Source: Desulforamulus reducens MI-1 (lineage in GTDB: Bacteria; Bacillota; Desulfotomaculia; Desulfotomaculales; Desulfotomaculaceae). Taken from it: a stretch of 64,000 nt of DNA. The stretch is from the NCBI RefSeq assembly GCF_000016165.1, contig NC_009253.1, positions 1,770,332 through 1,834,331 of the forward strand, in the 5' to 3' direction. The notes below the pieces were generated by a model that was given only the letters and a program-made list of their open reading frames with translations, did not search any database and was not told the DNA's origin. Position 1 is the first letter of the stretch. Each line of letters starts with the position of its first letter. This document shows positions 7,848 through 17,930 of the stretch, in pieces. The position numbers and the translations under genes were made by a program.

Positions 7848-9557
7848 ATGCAAAATATTGAGGTGGCGTGGATTTTCACCGAGTTGGCTGATCTGCTGGA
7901 ACTGAATGGAGAAGACATTTATAAAATAAGGGCCTATCGACGGGCAGCAGAAGTAATAGCAAAGGTAGAGGAACCCCTTCAAGAATTGCATCGCCGGAAA
8001 TTGCTATCCAAATTGCCCGGAGTGGGAAAGGCAATAGAGGGAAAAATAGAGGAAATACTAGAAACCGGAAAACTAGCCAAGCATCAAAAACTTTTACAGG
8101 AGATTCCCCTTGGGGTATTGGAAATAAAACAACTGCCTGGTATTGGACCCAACCGGGCAAGGACCCTTTATAAAGAACTGGGCATCTCTAATTTGGCGGA
8201 ACTGGAACAAGCGGTGCAACAAAGACAGGTGCGCACCCTGAAGGGATTTAGTGCAAAGGTAGAATGGGACATCCTAAATGGTATTGAAATGATTCGCAAC
8301 CGACGGGGCAGAACCCGTCTCTCTGTTTCCAGGGAATTAGCCGAAGAATTAATAAAATTTTTCAAGCTATTACCCGGTACGGTAGAGATTGAAGTGGCGG
8401 GCAGCACCCGACGATGGAAAGAGACTGTGGGGGACTTGGATCTGGTGGCTGCTGCGGAGGAACCGGCTCCCCTGTTGCGGGCCCTTGCCACTCACCCCAG
8501 GGTGAAAGATATTCTTGAGGAACAGGAGAATCGTATTCGAGTATATACCTGGTGGGGCATCGCTGTGGACCTGCAGGTGGTATCTCCCTCAGAATTCGTT
8601 GCAACGCTGCATCGCAGTACAGGTTCTAAGGCCCACTATGCAAAATTGCAGAAAATTGCAGAGGAGCAGCAGCTAAGACTAAGCCATCACGGCCTGCGGA
8701 ATCAGCAGGACCATTTTCTGCCCATCCGGCAGGAGGCAGAAATCTATCAAGCACTGGGCATGGCATATGTTCCACCGGAACTAAGGGAAGACAACGGTGA
8801 GGTTGAGACTGCCTTAGCAGGCAAGCTGCCCCCCTTGATCGAGCTAGCAGATATTAAGGGTGATTTGCATATCCATACCACCTGGAGCGATTCTGCCCTG
8901 GAAATTGATGATATCATTAATAGATGCCGGGAAAAGGGATATTCCTATGCGGCCATTACAGACCATTCTCGGTCCCTAAAAATTGCTAATGGATTGGACT
9001 TGGATAGACTGGAGCAGCAGCATCAAATCATTCGGGAAAGGGATCAAGAACTGGCTGATTTTGCCTTGCTTACCGGCGTTGAAATGGATATTTTACCAAA
9101 TGGGGAATTGGACTATCCCGATGAAATCTTAGAGAAAATGGATGTAGTCATTGGCTCGGTACATATGGGTTTTAAACAGAGTAAGAAAGATATGACCCGT
9201 CGCATTACCAAAGCCATGGAAAATGAACATGTGGATATTATTGCCCATATGAGCGGGCGCATTTTGGGAAAACGTGAGCCCTATGATATCGATATGGAGG
9301 CGCTCATTGAGACCGCTGCCAAAACAGGTACGATTTTAGAAATCAATTCTTCGCCGGATCGTCTGGATATCAATGAGGTTTATGCCCGGAAGGCCAGAGA
9401 TATGGGGGTTAAAATCAGTATTAATACCGATGCCCATGATCTTCGACGTTTAGATGAAATGGTTTATGGTGTTGCCGTGGCCAGGCGGGCCTGGTTGGAA
9501 CCGCAGGATGTCATAAATACTTTGAATATAGAGGATTTACGAGAGGTGCTGCGTTAA
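7848..9557 (+). CDS. polX: Family X DNA polymerase with PHP domain (PolX)
   Basis: 569 residues. N-terminal helix-hairpin-helix motifs [10 protein letters not shown] (56-65) and LPGIGPNRA (96-104) bind DNA. The nucleotidyltransferase palm has GSTRR and GDLDLV with metal-ligand D196 and D198. The C-terminal PHP domain begins [11 protein letters not shown] (339-349) and includes TDHS and a late TDAHD. Bacterial PolX fills gaps in base excision repair, and the PHP domain gives 3'-5' exonuclease activity in B. subtilis PolX. The ATG at 7848 is chosen over 7827 because GGAGCGG precedes it. It abuts mpg, giving a repair pair. Confidence 0.93.
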
Positions 9558-10130
9558 ATGCAACCGTTACCGGTAGAATTTTATGCCCGGCAGACCACTC
9601 TGGTGGCGAAGGAATTGCTGGGAACCCTATTGGTTCACAACAGTGACGAAGGAATTACAGTTGGAAAGATTGTAGAAACAGAAGCCTATTTGCAGGGAGA
9701 TCCTGCCTGCCACGCTGCCCGGAGGATGACCCCCCGTAACAGTGTTATGTTTGGTCCCCCGGGACGGGCCTATGTTTACTTCACCTACGGCATGCATTAC
9801 TGTTTTAACGTTGTTACTGCCTCCGAAGGAGTGGGGGAGGCGGTACTGATCCGGGCGGTGGAACCCCTGAAGGGACTTGAACTAATGAGAAAACGCCGGG
9901 GCAGAGAGCGGCTTCACGAATTATGCGCTGGTCCGGCAAGACTGGTGCAGGCCTTTGGAATAACCAAAGAACATAATACAAAAGAATTAACCAGCGGACC
10001 CCTATACATAGCTGTGTCTTCCGAACCATCGCCAGAAATACATACCACCACTCGCATTGGTATTAAAGAGGGGGCAGACCTGCCCCTGCGGTTTTACATT
10101 AAAGATAACAAATTCATTTCTAAGAAATAA
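9558..10130 (+). CDS. mpg: 3-methyladenine DNA glycosylase (AAG/MPG family)
   Basis: 190 residues starting at the base after the polX stop, so certainly co-transcribed with it. The ETEAY motif (40-44), which carries the catalytic glutamate of the AAG family, is intact, as are the conserved [17 protein letters not shown] and [14 protein letters not shown] segments. The enzyme removes alkylated purines to start base excision repair, and the polymerase encoded just upstream could fill the resulting gap. Length is normal for bacteria. Confidence 0.95.
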
Positions 10131-10250
10131 GCAAAATGTTGTTGAAAGAGTCTATAAAAACAGTGTTAACGTGAATACAAAAAGTTACAAACTCTCATTT
10201 CTAAGAATTGAGGTAAGTTTATAGCAAAACTTGAGAGGAGCATACAAAAT

Positions 10251-11204
10251 ATGAAATTACAAGAGATTTATGACCTAGTGATTAAAATGGGCATTGAACA
10301 CGACCCCAGGGGTCTAGAAGTTGTCCAAAAACAACTGACCAAAGAAAAGAAAAAAATTGAGGACCTGAAAGAGGACGAGAAGAAAGAAGTGGATCAAGAC
10401 CGTCTCTTTAATCCTTACACCGATACCAGGGTACTGTACGGAGAACTTAACCGTGAAGTAAAAAGAATTTTAGTTGGGGTGGACATGGAAGTGGCAGAAG
10501 TTCTGCTGGCCGATCGTTTGGAGGAAAAGGGCAAAAAGATTGATTTGATAATGGCCCACCACCCCGAAGGCAAGGCCATGGCGGGTCTTTATGATGTTAT
10601 GCATCTTCAAGAAGATCTGTTGGCACAACTGGGTGTGCCTATCAATGTGGCTGAAGGAATTATGGCAGGCCGGATTGCTGAAGTTCGCCGTGGTTTGATG
10701 CCTGTGAACCATAATCGGGCTGTGGATGCGGCAAGATTATTAGATATTCCCTTAATGTGCTGTCATACTCCGGCGGATAACATGGTTACCGAGTATGTCC
10801 AGAAGAAAATAGCAGAAAACAACTGTGAAACCCTGGGTGACATAGTCAAGGTGTTAAAGCAGATTCCAGAATATGCTGCAGCAGTGAAAACTGGTGCTGG
10901 TCCCACCATCGTGGTGGGTTCCAAAGACCGCAGTGCCGGGAAAGTATTTGTAGATATGACCGGTGGCACCAGCGGCTCCGAGGATGCCTATGCCAAACTG
11001 TCCACTGCTGGTGTAGGAACCTTAGTAGTTATGCATATTAGCGAGAAACACCGCAAAGAAGCTGAGAAGAACCACGTTAATGTTATTATAGCAGGTCACA
11101 TGGCCAGTGATTCCCTGGGTATGAACTTAATATTGGATGACCTTGAGAAACAGGGTGTGGAAGTATTAACCTGTTCTGGCCTAATTCGCATAAAGCGCTT
11201 TTAG
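10251..11204 (+). CDS. NIF3/YbgI-family metal-binding protein
   Basis: 317 residues. The segment LIMAHHPEG and the later VIIAGHMASDSLG carry histidines expected of the di-metal site in NIF3 (GTP cyclohydrolase I type 2-like) proteins. An N-terminal region of ~60 charged residues (KKKIEDLKEDEKKEVDQD) precedes the domain. The biochemical function of this family is not settled, so none is assigned. SD GAGAGGAG lies at about 10233-10240. It is probably its own unit, with 120 bases upstream. Confidence 0.75.
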   Translation: MKLQEIYDLVIKMGIEHDPRGLEVVQKQLTKEKKKIEDLKEDEKKEVDQDRLFNPYTDTRVLYGELNREVKRILVGVDMEVAEVLLADRLEEKGKKIDLIMAHHPEGKAMAGLYDVMHLQEDLLAQLGVPINVAEGIMAGRIAEVRRGLMPVNHNRAVDAARLLDIPLMCCHTPADNMVTEYVQKKIAENNCETLGDIVKVLKQIPEYAAAVKTGAGPTIVVGSKDRSAGKVFVDMTGGTSGSEDAYAKLSTAGVGTLVVMHISEKHRKEAEKNHVNVIIAGHMASDSLGMNLILDDLEKQGVEVLTCSGLIRIKRF

Positions 11205-11340
11205 CTTTTAGCTGTTAGACTTTGGTTTAACAAATAGCTAATGGCTAACGACTAAAGCCCACAGTTTACAGCCCAAGGCCCATGACTCACGCCTCATGGC
11301 CGTTTAGCTGGCGGCTAAAATTTTTGAGCAAACGCTAACT
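11205..11340. repeat. Degenerate TTAGC-type repeat tract
   Basis: The stretch begins with the heptamer CTTTTAG twice in a row, overlapping the preceding stop, and continues through related segments: TAGCTGTTAGAC, TAGCTAATGGCTAACGAC and TTTAGCTGGCGGCTAA. It also holds a bulged inverted repeat GGCCCATGA/TCATGGCC. It has no reading frame of note and looks like decayed short-repeat DNA between two genes. Confidence 0.5.
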
Positions 11341-11356
11341 ATTAGGAGGAACCCCC

Positions 11357-13900
11357 ATGACCCAACGACCCGAGCTGCTAGCCCCGGCAGGAAGCTGGGA
11401 AGCTCTGGTGGCTGCTGTACAAAATGGAGCAGATGCAGTCTACCTGGGCGGTAAATTATTTAACGCCAGGCAATCTGCCAACAATTTCGATCATGATGAG
11501 ATGGCCCGGGCGGTGGAATACGCCCATGTTCGTGGGGTCAAAATATATGTCACGGTAAATATACTACTGGCAAATCACGAGTTGGAGGAAGCCTTGGGCT
11601 TCCTCCACTTCCTGCATAATACTGGAGTGGATGCTGTTATTTTACAGGACCTTGGACTGGTCAGATTGGCCCGGGAGGTCATGCCGGAACTTCCCCTACA
11701 CTCCAGCACCCAAATGACAGTCCATAATCTGCCCGGCGTACAGCTTATGCAGCAGAGTGGTTTTGATCGCGTGGTACTGGCCCGGGAGATGGATCTAAAG
11801 GAGATTGCGGACATTAAAAAGGAGACCGGAGCCGATCTGGAGGTCTTTGTCCATGGCGCCCTCTGTGTTTGTTATTCCGGCCAATGTCTCATGTCCAGCC
11901 TGATTGGTGGACGCAGCGGCAACCGTGGCAGATGCGCTCAACCCTGCAGGCTTCAGTATCAACTGGTGGACGAAGGGGGAAGAAACCTGGCAGATCCTTC
12001 TAAAATAGGAGAATACCTGCTGAGTCCCCGGGATATTAATACCAGTGAAATGATTCCCCAGTTAATTGCCGCAGGCATCAATTCTTTTAAGATTGAAGGA
12101 CGAATGAAGCGACCGGAATATGTAGCCACGGTTATTCGAACTTACCGCAATTTAATTGATCGTGCTCTGGCGGATGCTGTCAATTTCCGGGTGGCAGAGA
12201 AAGAGGCCAGGGATTTAGCCCAGATCTTTAACCGTGATTTTAGTCCGGGCTATTTTCTGGGTAATCCCGGTAAGGATTTAATGAGCTACAAAAGACCCAA
12301 TAACCGTGGGGTACGCCTAGGCAGAGTAAAGGGATTTAACAAGGAAAACAAAACAGTGGAAATTTTATTGGAAGAACCCCTGCGTGTGGGGGATGGCGTG
12401 GAAGTATGGGTAACCGAAGGGGGACGCAGTGGCGTAGAAGTTAATCGTATTTTGGTAAAAGGTAAGGAAGTCTCCGCTGCCCAGCCCGGCACTCTGGTGG
12501 GGATAGCCATTCCCGGCAAAATCAGGCCCGGTGACCGTGTCTTCAAAACCCATGATGCGGACCTGATGGAAAGTGCCAGGGAAACCTTTACCTCAACCCG
12601 GGAAACCCGTAAAATACCACTGCAGTTTTTCATTAGGGCCAGAATTAGCGAGCCTATGTACATGAGGGTGGCCGATGAACAGGGCTTCTCTGCGGACGGA
12701 TATAGCCAGGAACCCTGTCAGGAAGCCCTGAAGCGCCCCTTAACCAAGGAATTCTTACAGGAGCAACTGGATCGTTTGGGCAATACCCCCTTTGCCCTGG
12801 GAGGCTTGGAAACCGATCTGGCTGGCAGCGTGATATTGCCCATGCGGGAGATTAACGAGCTTCGTCGACAAGTATTAACAGACCTGGAACAAAAAAGAGC
12901 CAGGGCGGACCGTCGTCCCGGTGTGGCAGAGCACCTGTTTAAGGAACGCCTGCGGGGAGCCATAAAGTCAATCCGACAAACAGACCCACCGGAACCAAGC
13001 CCCCGCTTATCCGTCAGTGTAACGGACCTTAGGTCCCTGGAGGCTGCGGTAAGAAACGGTGCTAATATCGTCTTATTTGGCGGGGAAAGTTATCGTTCAA
13101 AGGGAGTTGTCAGCGAAAAGGATTTACAGGCCGGATTGGAGTTTTGTCACAAAAACGGTGTCTCTATGCTGCTGAATTCCCCGAGAATTTTGCACGACCA
13201 GGATCTTAAAGGGTTCACAGCATTTTTAGAGCGGGTTTTCCAATGGCCTTTGGATGGTATTCTGGTGGGAAACCTTGGACTGTTAAAGATTATTAAGAAC
13301 TATACCAATAAGCCAGTAATCGGCGATTTTACTCTTAATTGTTTTAACTCCGCAACCCTGCATTATTTCAAGGAGCAGGGGGCTAAAAGGGTGGTTTTAT
13401 CGCCGGAATTAACCCTAAAACAGGTTGAAGAAATGGCAGCAGTAACGCCCATACCCCTAGAGGTATTAGTTCAAGGGGCACTGCCCCTGATGAATACCCG
13501 TTACTGCCCAGTGGGCAGTGTCCTGGGGGGGCTCAGCCTGCAGAACAAATGTGCAGGACCTTGCAATAGGCAGAAATGTGGTTTAAAGGATAGAAAGGGA
13601 TTGATTTTTCCCTTGGAAGTTGACCAGTATTGCCGAATGCATCTTTTTAATGCTAAACAGCTATGTGTTATTGAAGATGTATTTAGCCTTCTCTTGTCCG
13701 GTGTGTCTGTACTGCGGATAGAAGCAAAGAAAGAAAACCATGTGTATGTGGCTAAAACCGTCAATCATTATCATGGGGCCATACAACGGTTTAAACATGG
13801 TGTGCGGGATGAAGGAAAGGACAAGGAAGCAAAGGAAGAATTGGAACAATTAAGTCTTTCCGGTATTACCAAAGGCCATTATTTCAGGGGAGTTATTTAA
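11357..13900 (+). CDS. U32 peptidase-family protein, DUF3656/RlhA-like
   Basis: 847 residues. The U32 core begins at the N-terminus (PELLAPAGSWEALVAAVQNGADAVYLGG) and contains the cysteine cluster CVCYSGQCLMSS followed by GNRGRCAQPCR. A second, more divergent TIM-barrel-like half after about residue 540 ends with another cysteine-rich block (CPVGSVLGG, KCAGPCNRQKC). In E. coli the related RlhA hydroxylates 23S rRNA C2501 and other U32 proteins modify tRNA, so an RNA-modifying role is more likely than proteolysis. SD AGGAGG is at 11343-11348. It lies ten bases before mutS2. Confidence 0.82.
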   Translation: MTQRPELLAPAGSWEALVAAVQNGADAVYLGGKLFNARQSANNFDHDEMARAVEYAHVRGVKIYVTVNILLANHELEEALGFLHFLHNTGVDAVILQDLGLVRLAREVMPELPLHSSTQMTVHNLPGVQLMQQSGFDRVVLAREMDLKEIADIKKETGADLEVFVHGALCVCYSGQCLMSSLIGGRSGNRGRCAQPCRLQYQLVDEGGRNLADPSKIGEYLLSPRDINTSEMIPQLIAAGINSFKIEGRMKRPEYVATVIRTYRNLIDRALADAVNFRVAEKEARDLAQIFNRDFSPGYFLGNPGKDLMSYKRPNNRGVRLGRVKGFNKENKTVEILLEEPLRVGDGVEVWVTEGGRSGVEVNRILVKGKEVSAAQPGTLVGIAIPGKIRPGDRVFKTHDADLMESARETFTSTRETRKIPLQFFIRARISEPMYMRVADEQGFSADGYSQEPCQEALKRPLTKEFLQEQLDRLGNTPFALGGLETDLAGSVILPMREINELRRQVLTDLEQKRARADRRPGVAEHLFKERLRGAIKSIRQTDPPEPSPRLSVSVTDLRSLEAAVRNGANIVLFGGESYRSKGVVSEKDLQAGLEFCHKNGVSMLLNSPRILHDQDLKGFTAFLERVFQWPLDGILVGNLGLLKIIKNYTNKPVIGDFTLNCFNSATLHYFKEQGAKRVVLSPELTLKQVEEMAAVTPIPLEVLVQGALPLMNTRYCPVGSVLGGLSLQNKCAGPCNRQKCGLKDRKGLIFPLEVDQYCRMHLFNAKQLCVIEDVFSLLLSGVSVLRIEAKKENHVYVAKTVNHYHGAIQRFKHGVRDEGKDKEAKEELEQLSLSGITKGHYFRGVI

Positions 13901-13909
13901 GGAGTATTT

Positions 13910-16258
13910 ATGGAAAGAACAATCAAGCGTTTAGAGTTTGATAAGGTGTTAGAACGATTGGCAAGCCATGCCCAATCGGAGTTGGGCAAACAAAGAGTTG
14001 AGGAATTAAAGCCCAGCACAAATATGGAAGATATTAAGCGCTGGCAGGCAGAAACCAGTGAGGGCAGGGAATTACTACGGTTAGACCCATTGGCGGAGCT
14101 TGCCGGCTGGCATGATATTCGGCAGGCGTTAACTAGGGCTTCTCGCTATGCTGTGCTTTCTGCCGAGGAATTATTTGCAGTGGGCGAAACCCTGGCAGCT
14201 TCCCGGCAAATAAAAAAATTTTTCTCTGAGAAAACAGACCGTTATCCACTGCTTTCAGAGTTGGCGGAGTCCTTAACCAATCAGGCCCAATTGGAGAAAA
14301 ATATCCTGCAGGCGGTTTTGCCTGGAGGAGAAATTGCGGATGATGCTTCGCCGGAATTATTGCAAATCCGTCGAGGTATTCAGCGCTCCCAAAACAGAAT
14401 AAGAGAACGAATGGAAAATATCATTCGTTCCAGTGATAATCAAAAATATTTACAGGACCCTATTATAACCATCCGCAACGATCGCTATGTGGTGCCAGTA
14501 AAACAGGAATACCGCAATCAAATTCCTGGTATTGTCCATGACCAATCTGCCAGCGGAGCCACGCTGTTTGTGGAACCCATGGCGGTGGTGGAGGCCAACA
14601 ACGAAGTTCGACAACTGGTGGCAGCAGAAAAGCAGGAGATTCAAAGAATTCTTGGCCAACTATCCCAGGAGGTCAGTGGGGTACACGAGGATATTTCCAT
14701 TGCTCTGGAGACTCTGGGAGATTTGGATTTTATTATGGCCAAAGCTCGCTACAGCCTTAAATTAAATGCCTGGAGTCCAAAGATACTGGCAGGGCCAATG
14801 ATCGATATAAAAAAGGGACGTCACCCGTTATTGCCCGGTGATGCCGTACCGGCAACCATATCCCTGGGGAAAGCCTTTAAAACGTTGGTTATTACCGGAC
14901 CCAATACTGGCGGCAAAACCGTTACCCTGAAGACAGTTGGTTTGTTTTCTCTGATGACCCAGGCTGGCTTACACATTCCTGCGGAAGCGGGTACTGAAAT
15001 GGGTGTGTTTAAACAGGTTTTTGCCGATATTGGGGATGAACAAAGTATTGAACAGTCCCTTAGTACCTTTTCTTCCCATATGACGAACCTGGTTCGTATT
15101 TTGGATAGGGCCGGGGAGGGCTCCCTGGTTTTGATGGATGAATTGGGAGCGGGCACAGATCCCACAGAGGGTGCAGCCCTGGCCCGGGCAATTTTGGAAG
15201 AACTCCATCAGCGGGGTGCCTGTACCCTGGCCACCACCCACTATAGTGAATTAAAAAACTATGCCTATGCTACGCCCGGGGTGGAGAATGCCAGCGTAGA
15301 ATTTGATGTAGAAACACTACGTCCTACCTATCGCCTGCTAATTGGTCGACCTGGACGTAGCAATGCCTTTGAAATTTCTGCCCGGTTAGGTTTGCGTAGG
15401 GAGATTATTGAGAGTGCTCGAGGGTTTCTAACCACCGAACAGGTAGAGGTGGCTGAGTTAATCTCCCGGTTGGAAAAAACCCAGCAAGCTGCGGAAAAGG
15501 ACCGGCAAGAGGCCGCATTATTAAGGCGGGAAAGTGAGCAATTAAAAGAACGGTATCATGCCTTAGAACAGGATCTGAGGGCTAAGAAAGAAGCCATTCT
15601 AGTTAAGGCCCATGAGGAAGCCAGTCGAATGGTTCGCCAGGCTCGGTTGGAGGCAGAGGATACTGTAAAAGAATTGAGGTCCCGGTTAGCGGAAGAAAGT
15701 GCCAAGAATCGGGAGCAAGCGATCCATCATGCCCGCAATAAGCTGCAGCAGGTTACCAGCAAAGTGGCGGCTAAAACTCCGAAGCGCACGGCAGATGGGG
15801 AAATACCCAGGCAAGTTAAGCCAGGTGAAGAAGTCTTTCTGCCCAAGTACAATCAGAAGGCCTATGTGGTGGGTGTTTCCGGTAATAATGTGCAGGTACA
15901 GGTTGGTATCATGAAGATGTCTGTACCAATGCAGGAGTTGCGCACTGTAAAAGAAGTCAAAGTAACCTCTGGTCAAAGCAAGGTGGGCCAGGTGCTAATG
16001 GATAAGGCCCAGCATATAGGAACCAGCCTTGACTTGCGGGGCATGACCGCAGATGAGGCTATGTTGGAAATTGAAAAATACCTGGATGATGCCTTCTTAG
16101 CAGGACTCAGTTCTGTTACCCTGGTACACGGCAAAGGAACTGGCGCCCTGCGAACTTCTGTGCAAAGGGAATTAAAAAACCACCCCCGGGTAAAGACTTT
16201 CCGGTTAGGAGAAGCCGGTGAGGGAGGATCAGGAGCCACGGTGGTTACATTAAAGTAA
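13910..16258 (+). CDS. mutS2: MutS2 ATPase/nuclease (RqcU-type)
   Basis: 782 residues, normal for MutS2. The Walker A motif GPNTGGKT is at 330-337, Walker B reads LVLMDELGAGTDP, and a long coiled coil runs through residues 510-620. The C-terminal Smr domain begins near DLRGMTADEAML and contains LVHGKGTGALR. MutS2 lacks the mismatch-recognition domain of MutS. In B. subtilis it suppresses recombination and also acts on collided ribosomes. SD AAGGAG overlaps the U32 gene stop, so the two are likely co-transcribed. A GGAAGGCCC hairpin follows the stop. Confidence 0.95.
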   Translation: MERTIKRLEFDKVLERLASHAQSELGKQRVEELKPSTNMEDIKRWQAETSEGRELLRLDPLAELAGWHDIRQALTRASRYAVLSAEELFAVGETLAASRQIKKFFSEKTDRYPLLSELAESLTNQAQLEKNILQAVLPGGEIADDASPELLQIRRGIQRSQNRIRERMENIIRSSDNQKYLQDPIITIRNDRYVVPVKQEYRNQIPGIVHDQSASGATLFVEPMAVVEANNEVRQLVAAEKQEIQRILGQLSQEVSGVHEDISIALETLGDLDFIMAKARYSLKLNAWSPKILAGPMIDIKKGRHPLLPGDAVPATISLGKAFKTLVITGPNTGGKTVTLKTVGLFSLMTQAGLHIPAEAGTEMGVFKQVFADIGDEQSIEQSLSTFSSHMTNLVRILDRAGEGSLVLMDELGAGTDPTEGAALARAILEELHQRGACTLATTHYSELKNYAYATPGVENASVEFDVETLRPTYRLLIGRPGRSNAFEISARLGLRREIIESARGFLTTEQVEVAELISRLEKTQQAAEKDRQEAALLRRESEQLKERYHALEQDLRAKKEAILVKAHEEASRMVRQARLEAEDTVKELRSRLAEESAKNREQAIHHARNKLQQVTSKVAAKTPKRTADGEIPRQVKPGEEVFLPKYNQKAYVVGVSGNNVQVQVGIMKMSVPMQELRTVKEVKVTSGQSKVGQVLMDKAQHIGTSLDLRGMTADEAMLEIEKYLDDAFLAGLSSVTLVHGKGTGALRTSVQRELKNHPRVKTFRLGEAGEGGSGATVVTLK

Positions 16259-16262
16259 TGAG

Positions 16263-16300
16263 TGGAAGGCCCTTACCGATTGTAGGGGCCTTTCCAATTT
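16263..16300 (+). terminator. Terminator after mutS2
   Basis: An imperfect stem GGAAGGCCC...GGGGCCTTTCC with a bulge begins five bases after the mutS2 stop and is followed by a short AT-rich run. The T run is weak, so the call is moderate. Confidence 0.55.
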
Positions 16301-16326
16301 GTAAGTAAAATGTAATCTTCTTATTG

Positions 16327-16354
16327 TTGACAGTAATTCGCCAGGGAGTATAAT
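16327..16354 (+). promoter_or_regulatory. Sigma-A-type promoter of cydAB
   Basis: TTGACA at 16327-16332 and TATAAT at 16349-16354, both perfect consensus hexamers, separated by 16 bp. The predicted transcript start is near 16361, giving a leader of about 180 bases before cydA. The -10 overlaps a palindrome, so the promoter is probably repressed under some condition. Confidence 0.85.
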
Positions 16355-16384
16355 TTATACTATACAAAAAAGGTATAGTATAAA
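16347..16384. promoter_or_regulatory. Palindromic operator candidate at the cyd promoter
   Basis: Two overlapping dyads. AGTATAATTTATACT (16347-16361) covers the -10. A perfect 12-bp inverted repeat, TTTATACTATAC (16354-16365) and GTATAGTATAAA (16373-16384), flanks seven bases. The left arm starts at the end of the -10 and spans the expected start site, so it is unlikely to act as an RNA hairpin. A DNA-binding repressor is the simpler reading. The sequence does not match the usual Rex or Fnr consensus. Confidence 0.7.
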
Positions 16385-16541
16385 AATAACCGAGATATTG
16401 ACAGCTTATTACAAAAACCTGAAATCAAACCAAAGAACGATGCAAAGACCCGGCTAACCGTTATACTTAGAAAAGGAAAGGAGGGGGCGGGAGTTTAATT
16501 AGCTAGTACAAAAAGAAATTTTATTGGTAGGGGGGAGAAAC

Positions 16542-17930
16542 ATGAGTGAACTTTTACTTGCCAGATGGCAATTTGGTATAACTTCGGTTTATCACTTTCT
16601 TTTTGTACCATTAACACTGGGACTCTCGGTTCTGGTTGCCATCATGGAAACCATGTACGTGCGGACCGGCAATGAAATCTATAAAAAAATGACAAAGTTC
16701 TGGGGTAAATTATTTCTTATAAACTTTGCCATGGGTGTTGTTACCGGTATTGTGCAAGAATTTCATTTTGGCATGAATTGGTCAGAATATTCGCGTTTTG
16801 TGGGAGATATCTTTGGGGCACCCTTGGCCATTGAGGCATTGCTGGCCTTCTTTATAGAATCGGTTTTCCTAGGTGTCTGGGTCTTTGGGTGGGATAAATT
16901 GCCCAAGCAATTACATGCCCTGAGTATCTGGTTGGTGGCCATTGGCGGCAATCTGTCTGCCCTTTGGATCTTAATTGCCAACTCCTTTATGCAAGCACCT
17001 GTGGGTTATGCCATTCGTAATGGCCGAGCAGAAATGACAGATTTCTTTGCTTTAATCACCAATCCCCACGTGTTCTACCAGTTTCCGCATACCGTACTGG
17101 GGGGATTTGCCACTGGAGCCTTCTTTGTTATCGGGATCAGTGCTTATAAGCTATTGCGTAAAAAAGATCTGGAAGTTTTCCGAAAATCCATGCAGATCGG
17201 ATTAATCTTTGGACTTATAAGTGTATTTTTAGTGGCTAATGTGGGTCACCTGCAGGGACAACATTTAGTAGAAACCCAGCCCATGAAGATGGCTGCAGCA
17301 GAGGCCCATTGGGAAACCGCTAAACCAGCCCCCTTTGCAGTGCTGGCTGTGGTGGATGAGCAAAACCAAAGAAATTCCTTTGAAATAACCATTCCAAGAC
17401 TTTTGAGTTTTCTTTCTTATAACAACTTTAGCAGTGAAGTGAAGGGACTGAAGGATTTACAAGCAGAAGCAGAGGCCCAGTATGGACCGGGCAATTATAT
17501 ACCGCCGGTTTCCTCAATCTTCTGGAGCTTCCGCATCATGGTGGGTGCTGGCACTTGCATGATATTCATAGCACTGGTCGGTCTTTATCTGTGGAAAAAG
17601 GGAACTCTGGAAACCAAACCATTGGTTCTAAAGGCATTGCTCTGGTCCATTCCCTTGCCCTATATTGCTAATTCCACCGGCTGGTTTATGGCAGAGGTGG
17701 GACGGCAGCCCTGGATTGTTTACGGCTTACAAAGGGTAGAGCAGGCAGTATCACCCTCTGTATCTGCTGGAGAAATACTTGTCAGCTTAATTGGCTTTAC
17801 AATAATTTATGGTGTGTTGGCCATTGTGGATGTATATTTATTGGTTAAGTTTATTAAGCAGGGACCTGAACAACCGACCCTTTCTAACCACTTGGAAAGC
17901 AACGGTAAGGGGGTGTCTTTATGGACTTAA
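16542..17930 (+). CDS. cydA: Cytochrome bd quinol oxidase subunit I
   Basis: 462 residues, with the N-terminal ARWQFGITSVYHFLFVPLTLG segment common to CydA, about nine hydrophobic segments and GRQPWIVYG near the C-terminus. Its length points to the short Q-loop form seen in Gram-positive bacteria. CydA binds the hemes and oxidises quinol at the membrane while reducing oxygen to water. The ATG at 16542 follows GGGGGGAG; an upstream GTG at 16524 is less likely. It overlaps cydB by ten bases. In an anaerobe the enzyme is expected to remove oxygen. Confidence 0.96.
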   Translation: MSELLLARWQFGITSVYHFLFVPLTLGLSVLVAIMETMYVRTGNEIYKKMTKFWGKLFLINFAMGVVTGIVQEFHFGMNWSEYSRFVGDIFGAPLAIEALLAFFIESVFLGVWVFGWDKLPKQLHALSIWLVAIGGNLSALWILIANSFMQAPVGYAIRNGRAEMTDFFALITNPHVFYQFPHTVLGGFATGAFFVIGISAYKLLRKKDLEVFRKSMQIGLIFGLISVFLVANVGHLQGQHLVETQPMKMAAAEAHWETAKPAPFAVLAVVDEQNQRNSFEITIPRLLSFLSYNNFSSEVKGLKDLQAEAEAQYGPGNYIPPVSSIFWSFRIMVGAGTCMIFIALVGLYLWKKGTLETKPLVLKALLWSIPLPYIANSTGWFMAEVGRQPWIVYGLQRVEQAVSPSVSAGEILVSLIGFTIIYGVLAIVDVYLLVKFIKQGPEQPTLSNHLESNGKGVSLWT

